Shown here: positions 1 through 5,039 of the stretch, one piece after another
Layout: every line of letters begins with the position of its first letter
Numbering within the stretch: position 1 is the first letter of the stretch
From: Pseudomonadota bacterium
GTDB taxonomy: Bacteria > Pseudomonadota > Gammaproteobacteria > Steroidobacterales > Rariloculaceae
Length of the DNA: 5,039 nucleotides
Reading direction: 5' to 3'
Assembly: GCA_009843005.1 (NCBI GenBank)
Contig: VYEH01000386.1
Span: 1-5,039, forward strand
Notes under the pieces: model-generated
The model's input: only the letters and a program-made list of their open reading frames with translations
The model's database searches: none
Told to the model about the DNA's origin: nothing
Translations under genes and position numbers: made by a program

Positions 1-46
1 GTAGGGGGGGCTCGTTTTCGCGCACAGGGGCTGTCCGTACTCGCTC

Positions 47-62
47 TCGCGGCATCGCGGCA
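47..62. repeat. Two-copy 8-bp tandem repeat
   Basis: TCGCGGCA occurs twice head to tail, at 47-54 and 55-62. It lies about 140 bp upstream of the candidate promoter. It could be a regulator half-site pair, but a two-copy 8-bp repeat also arises easily by slippage in GC-rich DNA. No function is claimed. Confidence 0.5.
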
Positions 63-199
63 ACAACCCCAAAATATTCCACGGTCACTCGCAAACACCT
101 TCCCGAAAGCCTCAAACCCACGATCTTTCCTGATGCGGCCAAGTATCCACACCGCTCAACGAAAATTGTCATACAGCCGAAAGAACAGCGCCCCTCCGG

Positions 200-208
200 T
201 GCTAGTAT
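200..208 (+). promoter_or_regulatory. Candidate extended -10 promoter
   Basis: TG at 200-201, one base, then TAGTAT at 203-208 matches the extended -10 form (TGnTATAAT) with 4 of 6 core positions, including the first TA and the last T. It would start transcription near 215 and give a leader of about 33 nt that includes the ribosome binding site. No good -35 lies at 17-bp spacing. A TTGTCA at 166-171 is 31 bp away, too far to pair with it. Extended -10 promoters can work without a good -35. The call rests on sequence match and position only. Confidence 0.4.
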
Positions 209-233
209 GGCGTTCGCACGGAGCCTTAATTCC

Positions 234-239
234 GGGGAG
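234..239 (+). promoter_or_regulatory. Ribosome binding site of the oxidoreductase gene
   Basis: GGGGAG ends 8 nt before the ATG at 248, which is good Shine-Dalgarno spacing. It supports 248 as the true start, where the protein begins directly with the family's N-terminal IGK...P..RAKVTG segment. Confidence 0.8.
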
Positions 240-247
240 TTTCTGCA

Positions 248-2659
248 ATGTCCTATGACTTGATCGGCAAGGATTTCGTACCGCCCGACGTGCGCGCCAA
301 GGTCACCGGAGCCGCCAAATACGCCGAGGACTTCCGCGCCGAAGGCATGGTCTTCGCCAAGCTGCTGACCAGCCCCATGCCCCACGCCAGGATCAACGGC
401 ATCGACGCGTCGGAAGCCTTGGCCATGGAAGGCGTCTTCGGAATTCTGACCGCCGAAGACGAGGGCGCGGGCACGCTGCTCACCAACGAACCGCTGTACG
501 TCGGCCACCCGATTCTCGCCGTGACCGCTGTGGACGAACGCACCGCCCAGGACGCCATCGACGCCATCAGGCTCGACGCCGAACCGCTTGAATTCGTCGT
601 CGACCCACTCGAGAGCCTCTACCCCGGAGGGCCCAATGCAGGCAGCGGCGGAACCAATGCTTCCTCCGGCCGCGGCATGGGCGGCATGGGCGGCGGCGAC
701 CCCGGCCGGACGTTTAAGTGGACGGCACGGGATTTCGCCGTCCCCGAAGGCCAGCTACCCATGGGCGAACCGTCCCAGGAGTGGTCCTTCGGCGACGTGG
801 AGGCGGGCTTCGCCGAAGCCAGCCTGGTTCTGGACGAGACCTTCGTCACCCAGGGCAACTCGCACCATTCCATGGAACCACGCACCACCCTATCCTACTG
901 GGAGAACGGCAAGTGCTACGTGCACACCGGCTGCCAGAGCCACACCGCGGCACTGGGCGGAATCTCCCGGCAGTGCGGCGTCGGTGTCGAAGATATCGTG
1001 CTGGTCAACGAATACTGCGGCGGCGGTTTCGGCTCCAAGTCCGGCGGTTCGATCACCGTCGGCATCACCGCGCTACTGTCGAGAAAAATCGGCCGCCCGG
1101 TCATGCTGCGCATCAGCCGCCACGAGGAGTATTTTTTCGGTTCGGCCCGTGGCGGCTTCCAGGGACGCATCCGGCTCGGTTTCAGGGACGACGGCCGCAT
1201 CACCGCCGCGGACCTGTACCTGGTTCAGGATGGCGGCTCGGGCGGCGGTTTCCCCGACGCCAACTCCGCCGGCGGCGCCGTGTCGATCATCTACCAGCCG
1301 CTGTCGATGCGCTATCGCGGCATCACCATCGTCACCAATTCCACCCCGCGGGGCGCCCAGCGCGGACCGGGTCAGAATCAGATCGCGGCCGCCGTGGAAC
1401 CGATTATCGACAAGGCCGCGAGGGAACTGGGGCTCGACCGCCTGGCGGTCCGCCGAATCAACGCCCCCGACTCCTCCGGCACCGTCGGCGCCCAGCAGGG
1501 ACCCCTCACCAGCGCCTTCATGGCCGAAGCCCTCGACCAGGGCGCCGAACAGTTCGACTGGGAAACCCGCAGCCAGCGCAGCGGAGAGCGGCAAGGCCCC
1601 AAGGCCTACGGCGTCGGCATCGGGCAGGCGTACCACTCCGCGGGCCGCAGCGGCTACGACGGCCTGGTGGTGCTGACGCCCGAAGGCAAGCTGCACCTGC
1701 ACAGCGGGGTCGGCAACCTGGGCACCTACTCCTACGCGGCCACCACTCGCCCGGCCGCCGAAGTCCTGCGCTGCGACTGGGATAACTGCGTGATCGAGCA
1801 CGGCATCAGCACCCGGCACCTGCCCAGTTCGTCGGCGCAGAACGGCAGCAACACCTCCTACACCATGACCCGGACCAACTACGTGGCGGCCCTGGATGCG
1901 TTGCAGAAACTCAAGGAAATCGCCTCGATGGACCTGGGCGGTGAACCGGACGACTACGATGTCGGCGACCACCGGGTGTTTGCCACGGCGGATCCGGAAC
2001 GCTTCATCACCTACCAACAGGCCGCCCAGCGGGCCATCGAGCTCGGCGGCAGGTACTCCGGCGCCGAGGCTCCCGAGGACATCGCCGACGTGACCCGGAG
2101 AGCCGTCGCCGGCGTGGCCGGCACCGGGCTGGTGGGGATCGCCAAGGACAACCTCCCAAAGGACGGCGATGTCCCGGGCCTGTCCGTTGGTTTCGCCGAA
2201 GTCGAGGTGGATCTGGAGACCGGCAAGGTCGAGATCGTGGACTATGTCGGCGTGGCGGATTGCGGCACCGTGCTGCATCCCCAGGGACTGGCTCAGCAGG
2301 TCAAGGGCGGCGGCGTATGGGGCATGAGCTTCGCGCTGCACGAGCGCCAGATCTATGACACGCAGAACGGCCTGCCCGGCAACGTCGGTCTCCTGACTTG
2401 CAAGCCTTCCGGCTACCTGGACGTACCGTCGGTGATGGCGTGGAGCGCCACGGATATCGCCGATCCCCAAAATCCGGTCGGAGTAAGAGGTGTTGGCGAG
2501 CCGCCAATGGGCGCTGCATCGGCTGCGGTGCTGTCGGCCATCTCCGACGCGCTCGGCGGGCACCTGTTCAACCGCGTTCCGGTGGTGCCGGACATGATCG
2601 TCAACCACGTCGCCGGCCAGCCGCAATCCCACGGTCCGCTCGACGTACAGACAGCTTGA
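248..2659 (+). CDS. Xanthine dehydrogenase/aldehyde oxidoreductase-family molybdopterin-binding large subunit
   Basis: This is the molybdenum-cofactor subunit of a molybdenum hydroxylase, a family that hydroxylates aldehydes or N-heterocycles with water and passes electrons to [2Fe-2S] and FAD partners. The a/b hammerhead domain covers about residues 17-115 (RAKVTGAAKYAEDF near its start). Cofactor-binding domain 1 is about 170-405 and domain 2 about 430-760. Visible motifs are GGGFGSK at 258-264, RGPGQ at 372-376, and GVGEPPMG with the presumed catalytic base Glu751. At 803 residues it is full length for a stand-alone large subunit. There is no CxxC-type [2Fe-2S] domain, no FAD domain and no Tat signal, so it is probably cytoplasmic and needs partners encoded elsewhere. 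By eye alignment, bovine Glu802 and Arg880 (purine binding) correspond to Ser265 and Ser340, which argues against xanthine as substrate. The CODH active-site loop CSFR is also absent. A Gly/Met-rich linker lies at 130-152. The family is certain; the substrate is unknown. Confidence 0.93.
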   Translation: MSYDLIGKDFVPPDVRAKVTGAAKYAEDFRAEGMVFAKLLTSPMPHARINGIDASEALAMEGVFGILTAEDEGAGTLLTNEPLYVGHPILAVTAVDERTAQDAIDAIRLDAEPLEFVVDPLESLYPGGPNAGSGGTNASSGRGMGGMGGGDPGRTFKWTARDFAVPEGQLPMGEPSQEWSFGDVEAGFAEASLVLDETFVTQGNSHHSMEPRTTLSYWENGKCYVHTGCQSHTAALGGISRQCGVGVEDIVLVNEYCGGGFGSKSGGSITVGITALLSRKIGRPVMLRISRHEEYFFGSARGGFQGRIRLGFRDDGRITAADLYLVQDGGSGGGFPDANSAGGAVSIIYQPLSMRYRGITIVTNSTPRGAQRGPGQNQIAAAVEPIIDKAARELGLDRLAVRRINAPDSSGTVGAQQGPLTSAFMAEALDQGAEQFDWETRSQRSGERQGPKAYGVGIGQAYHSAGRSGYDGLVVLTPEGKLHLHSGVGNLGTYSYAATTRPAAEVLRCDWDNCVIEHGISTRHLPSSSAQNGSNTSYTMTRTNYVAALDALQKLKEIASMDLGGEPDDYDVGDHRVFATADPERFITYQQAAQRAIELGGRYSGAEAPEDIADVTRRAVAGVAGTGLVGIAKDNLPKDGDVPGLSVGFAEVEVDLETGKVEIVDYVGVADCGTVLHPQGLAQQVKGGGVWGMSFALHERQIYDTQNGLPGNVGLLTCKPSGYLDVPSVMAWSATDIADPQNPVGVRGVGEPPMGAASAAVLSAISDALGGHLFNRVPVVPDMIVNHVAGQPQSHGPLDVQTA
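674..697 (+). repeat. Gly/Met-rich coding repeat in the oxidoreductase
   Basis: The 9-bp unit GGCATGGGC is repeated exactly at 674-682 and 683-691 and is followed by two more GGC codons, encoding GMGGMGGG (residues 143-150). It sits in a low-complexity linker (about 130-152, rich in Gly, Ser and Asn) between the hammerhead domain and the first cofactor domain, just after the PGGPNA segment. It is probably a flexible surface loop expanded by slippage. The PhoD-like protein encoded downstream carries a similar segment. Confidence 0.7.
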
Positions 2660-2660
2660 C

Positions 2661-2664
2661 GGAG
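2661..2664 (+). promoter_or_regulatory. Ribosome binding site of the PhoD-like gene
   Basis: GGAG begins one base after the upstream stop codon and ends 8 nt before the GTG at 2673. It decides the start: the GTG places an arginine pair and a hydrophobic stretch exactly at the N-terminus, as a Tat signal requires. No promoter fits in the 13-nt gap, so translation presumably follows from the oxidoreductase transcript. Confidence 0.75.
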
Positions 2665-2672
2665 CGCACACG

Positions 2673-4814
2673 GTGACCACCCCGAGACGGGACTTCCTCA
2701 AGTACTCGGCCAGCGCGCTGGCCGGCCTCCTGGTGCTGCCGGCCTCCCGGCGCGGCTTCGCCCAGACGGTGACCCCGGCCGCGTCGGACCGCAACGCCTT
2801 TCCCCAGGGCGTGGCGTCGGCCGACCCGCAGCCTGACGCCGTGCTGCTGTGGAGCCGGGTCGAGCCGCTGGCAGGCGAAACCGATCCCGAAGCGGTGGTC
2901 CAGGTCAGCCGCTCCCCCGAGTTCGGGGAACTGGTGCTGGAGGAGACGCTGACCGCCTCGCCGGACACCGATCACACCATGCGCATCCTGGTCCGCGACC
3001 TGGAACCCGATACCACCTACTACTATCGATTCATCGCCGCCGACGGCGCCACAAGCCGTTTGGGCCGCACCTGGACGGCACCGCCGATGGATGCCCGGCG
3101 TCCTGTCAGCATTGCCTTCTTCTCTTGTCAAAGCTGGCCGCCCAACGAACACGGCGCTTACCAGCGGCTGATCCGCGATGAGCGGGCGAGCGGCGAGCGG
3201 GGCATCGACCTGATTCTGCACCTGGGCGATTACGTATACGGCCTGCCCGCCGATCCGGAAGAATCTTTCGGTCCTCCAAGCCTTGCCGACGGCGAAACCG
3301 CGGATGCGCCGGCGACGGCCGCCCCGGCCGGAATGGGCATGGCGGGCATGGGGATGGGCAGCGACGGACCCACCGATCCCGAGGATTTCGACCTGTACCT
3401 GGCCGGCCACCGGCGCATCTACAGGGGCTACCTGGAGGATTCGGATCTGCAGGAAGCACGCGCGATGTATCCGTTCGTTGCCGTCTGGGACGACAAAGAG
3501 TACGGCAACGAAGTCTGGCAGAGCTACAGCGGCGGGCGGTACAGTCCCAAGAAACGGACCGCGGCAACCCAGGCGTGGTTCGAATTCGTTCCGCAGATAT
3601 TGTCCGACAGCCTCAGCGTACCGGGCGTCCCCAACGAGGCGCGGGACTACGAACAACCCGCACCCCTCAACAACGCGCCCATGCGCGACTTCGGCGACGG
3701 CTTCCTCTCCATGGAACCCAACAACCTGGCGGCGATCCATTCCCAGACCTGCTACCGGACGGTGCGCTGGGGCGCTCACGTGGACCTCCTGGTGACGGAT
3801 AACCGCTCCTACCGTGGGCCCAGCGCCCATCCAGGCTATTCGGCTCAGGAGGTTGAAAGCGAGCAAAGTTCCGTCAACGTCTTCTCCAATTTCAGCCTCT
3901 TCGACGGCAACTTGCTCAACACGCTGGCCCAGGGCCGCGACGCCAACGGCGGCAATCCGCCGGAGACCGTCGTCATCAACGGCGAGACGGTACCGAACCC
4001 ACGGCGCAACGATCCTTCCGTATCGATGCTGGGTATTCCCCAGAAGCAGTGGTTCAAGGACGCGCTGGCCGCAAGCCAGGGCACCTGGAAGGTGTGGGCC
4101 AACGCCGAACCGGTGATGGGATTCCGCTTCGACGCCGGCCGGATCAATCCGGAAGCCGGCACCGGTTTCCTCTGGACCGACAGTTGGGACGGCTTCCCCA
4201 ACGAGCGCGAGGAACTGATGCGGTTCATCCGCGAGAACGGCATCGCCAACGTGGTCTCCCTCAGCGGAGACCGGCACGCCCACTACGCCGGCCTGGTGGC
4301 CGAAAACTACGAAGCAGAAACACCCCGCTACGTGATTCCGGACTTTACCTGCACAGCTGTCTCGGCCTTCGAGCGCGGGCCCTTCCTGGAACGGGCGATG
4401 GGCGCATTCGGCCTGTCGCACCTGGGCATGTACAGGCGGCAGAACGCCGACGGCGCCGAAGAGCGTGTATGCAATCTGAACCTGACCATGCGCAAGGGCG
4501 CCACGGCCGCGCAGGTCATGTCCGAGACGAACGACCTGGAACAGGCGCTGGCGGCCGCCGTACCCTCACCCAACCCGCACCTCGCCTACGCCGACAATGA
4601 CGTCCACGGCTATTGCGTCGCCACCTTCGACGCCGACAGCTGCGACGTGACCTTCGTCTCCGTGGCGCGGCCCGTCTGGGACCCGGAGATCTATCCGGAA
4701 GGCCCGCCCATGCTCCGAGCGGTGGGCTACCGCGTGGACGCCTGGGAAGGCGGCGAGGAACCAAAGCTGGTGCGCACCTTCACTCGCGGCGAACGCGTAT
4801 TCGGGGAGCCCTAG
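2673..4814 (+). CDS. Tat-exported PhoD-like metallophosphatase (alkaline phosphatase D family)
   Basis: Predicted phosphomonoesterase/phosphodiesterase of the PhoD family, exported folded with its metals. Residues 1-30 form a Tat signal: RRDFLK at 5-10, a hydrophobic core to about 25, and likely cleavage after GFA at 28-30. A PhoD N-terminal Ig-like domain spans about 43-140 (FPQGVASADP, LLWSR, DTTYYYRF). The metallophosphatase domain follows, with FFSCQ (Cys152), HLGDYVY (Asp186, Tyr189), WDDKEYGNE at 272-280, TDNRSYR at 375-381, QWF near 459-461 and SGDRHAH (Asp533, His535, His537). Cys152, Asp186 and Tyr189 match the Cys-Asp-Tyr set that binds iron in Bacillus subtilis PhoD. The family's DDHE motif reads DDKE here (Lys275). 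A Gly/Met-rich insert lies at 220-229. The gene starts at GTG 13 nt after the oxidoreductase stop, so the two are probably co-transcribed. No pho-box-like element was seen. Family assignment is firm; natural substrate and retained activity are not known. Confidence 0.93.
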   Translation: MTTPRRDFLKYSASALAGLLVLPASRRGFAQTVTPAASDRNAFPQGVASADPQPDAVLLWSRVEPLAGETDPEAVVQVSRSPEFGELVLEETLTASPDTDHTMRILVRDLEPDTTYYYRFIAADGATSRLGRTWTAPPMDARRPVSIAFFSCQSWPPNEHGAYQRLIRDERASGERGIDLILHLGDYVYGLPADPEESFGPPSLADGETADAPATAAPAGMGMAGMGMGSDGPTDPEDFDLYLAGHRRIYRGYLEDSDLQEARAMYPFVAVWDDKEYGNEVWQSYSGGRYSPKKRTAATQAWFEFVPQILSDSLSVPGVPNEARDYEQPAPLNNAPMRDFGDGFLSMEPNNLAAIHSQTCYRTVRWGAHVDLLVTDNRSYRGPSAHPGYSAQEVESEQSSVNVFSNFSLFDGNLLNTLAQGRDANGGNPPETVVINGETVPNPRRNDPSVSMLGIPQKQWFKDALAASQGTWKVWANAEPVMGFRFDAGRINPEAGTGFLWTDSWDGFPNEREELMRFIRENGIANVVSLSGDRHAHYAGLVAENYEAETPRYVIPDFTCTAVSAFERGPFLERAMGAFGLSHLGMYRRQNADGAEERVCNLNLTMRKGATAAQVMSETNDLEQALAAAVPSPNPHLAYADNDVHGYCVATFDADSCDVTFVSVARPVWDPEIYPEGPPMLRAVGYRVDAWEGGEEPKLVRTFTRGERVFGEP
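3330..3359 (+). repeat. Gly/Met-rich coding repeat in the PhoD-like protein
   Basis: Imperfect repeats of ATGGGC encode GMGMAGMGMG (residues 220-229), preceded by an Ala/Pro-rich stretch. The segment is inserted between the HLGDYVY motif and the DDKE motif, where the family commonly has loops of variable length. It has four Met in ten residues. It could be a flexible loop, or a weak soft-metal (for example copper) binding loop in the periplasm; the second idea is speculation. Confidence 0.65.
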
Positions 4815-4866
4815 GGGCGTATACGCGAGTTGCGGGATTGTTCACGACGGTGTCGATATCCGCCGG

Positions 4867-4885
4867 GGTCAGCGTTCGCCTGACC
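4867..4885 (+). terminator. Possible weak terminator hairpin
   Basis: GGTCAG at 4867-4872 and CTGACC at 4880-4885 form a perfect 6-bp stem with a 7-nt loop, about 50 bp after the phosphatase stop. No T-run follows, so it is not a classical intrinsic terminator. It could stabilise the 3' end or mark a Rho-dependent end. The call rests on position and the inverted repeat alone. Confidence 0.25.
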
Positions 4886-5006
4886 TGCCCGTATCACCAA
4901 CCAGTATCCATACTCCCGGTCGGCAACAAAGTGAGCGAAGGTCACCACAAGACCAGCCCTGAGGGTGCGCGCAGACCATCCTAACAACCCGCGGGTGTGC
5001 CGGCGC

Positions 5007-5032
5007 GGGGCCCGGGAGGGGCCGCGGGCCCC
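5007..5032. repeat. GC-only inverted repeat at the window end
   Basis: GGGGCCCG at 5007-5014 is the exact reverse complement of CGGGCCCC at 5025-5032, with a 10-nt loop. The last 33 bases contain a single A. There is no T-tract, so a terminator is not supported. Such a strong GC hairpin is a likely place for sequencing or assembly to stop. Confidence 0.6.
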
Positions 5033-5039
5033 CCGCCCC

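Larger units (their letters stand above)
1..247. other. 5' non-coding region upstream of the oxidoreductase gene
   Basis: I see no convincing gene here. One forward frame stays open from the window edge to a TGA at 256-258, but its translation has no recognisable motif and lacks the G/C-rich third codon positions of the two real genes, so I read it as non-coding. The region is less GC-biased than the genes, with an AT-rich patch near 71-78 and another near 161-168. It contains the candidate promoter at 200-208 and the ribosome binding site at 234-239, and it begins with a run of seven G. No [2Fe-2S] or FAD subunit gene ends in this stretch, so the oxidoreductase gene is probably first in its transcript. 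Confidence 0.6.
4815..5039. other. 3' non-coding region
   Basis: No convincing gene follows the PhoD-like stop. One forward frame that runs in from inside the phosphatase gene stays open to 4984, but it has no ribosome binding site and no family motif and looks like a shadow. The stretch holds a 10-bp palindrome GCGTATACGC at 4817-4826, a hairpin at 4867-4885, a 10-bp palindrome ACCCGCGGGT at 4987-4996 and a GC-only inverted repeat at the end. No further operon gene starts within the window. Confidence 0.6.

Noticed and set aside
166..171. TTGTCA as a -35 element
   Set aside because: It is 31 bp from the TAGTAT at 203-208, and the sequence 17 bp downstream of it (CGCCCC) is not a plausible -10.
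1..258. Forward frame open from the window edge to TGA at 256-258, a possible end of an upstream gene
   Set aside because: No recognisable motif, codon use unlike the neighbours, and it overlaps the promoter-like and ribosome binding sequences. An 85-codon open frame is not rare by chance.
588..1785. Long alternative + strand frames inside the oxidoreductase gene
   Set aside because: Their translations are Arg/Pro/Ala/Ser-rich low-complexity sequence typical of shifted frames, and the in-frame protein carries all family motifs without a break, so there is no sign of a frameshift.
1073..2968. Long open frame on the - strand (631 codons) antisense to both genes
   Set aside because: It lies opposite the oxidoreductase gene and the start of the phosphatase gene, has no recognisable domain, and is a known by-product of GC-rich coding DNA that avoids stop codons on the opposite strand.
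2601..4421. Long open frame on the - strand (606 codons) antisense to the phosphatase gene
   Set aside because: Same reason: no family motifs, and fully opposite a strongly supported gene.
4613..4984. Forward open frame of 123 codons overlapping the end of the phosphatase gene
   Set aside because: Most of it is a shifted reading of the phosphatase gene. It has no ribosome binding site and no family resemblance.
5007..5039. Intrinsic terminator at the window end
   Set aside because: The stem is strong but no T-run follows and the loop and flanks are G/C-only. It is about 190 bp past the last gene and looks more like contig-edge sequence.

Overview
The window holds a compact two-gene unit on the + strand of a GC-rich bacterial genome. 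Nothing in it identifies the species. The high GC content, the strong G/C preference at third codon positions, the GGAG-type ribosome binding sites and the Tat-exported second product fit a GC-rich Gram-negative bacterium such as a Pseudomonadota member. That assignment is inference. The odd length and the nearly pure G/C ends suggest that this is a whole short metagenome contig, or one cut at hard-to-assemble sequence.

Layout: positions 1-247 are non-coding leader with a plausible extended -10 promoter at 200-208 and a good Shine-Dalgarno at 234-239. Positions 248-2659 encode an 803-residue molybdenum-cofactor large subunit of the xanthine dehydrogenase/aldehyde oxidoreductase family. After a 13-nt gap with its own ribosome binding site, 2673-4814 encode a 713-residue Tat-exported PhoD-like metallophosphatase (GTG start). 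Positions 4815-5039 hold no convincing gene. They contain a modest hairpin at 4867-4885, two 10-bp palindromes and a very GC-rich inverted repeat at the end.

How the genes relate: the spacing implies co-transcription, but the pairing is unusual. The first protein has no Tat signal, so it is probably cytoplasmic, and it lacks its usual [2Fe-2S] and FAD partners in this window. The second is predicted to be periplasmic or secreted. Both carry a short Gly/Met-rich insert (residues 143-150 in the first, 220-229 in the second), which sequence of unrelated ancestry would not be expected to share. In the oxidoreductase, the two residues that orient purines in bovine xanthine oxidase appear to be Ser, so xanthine is an unlikely substrate. 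In the phosphatase, the usual DDHE motif reads DDKE. No mobile element, CRISPR array, tRNA or rRNA was seen.
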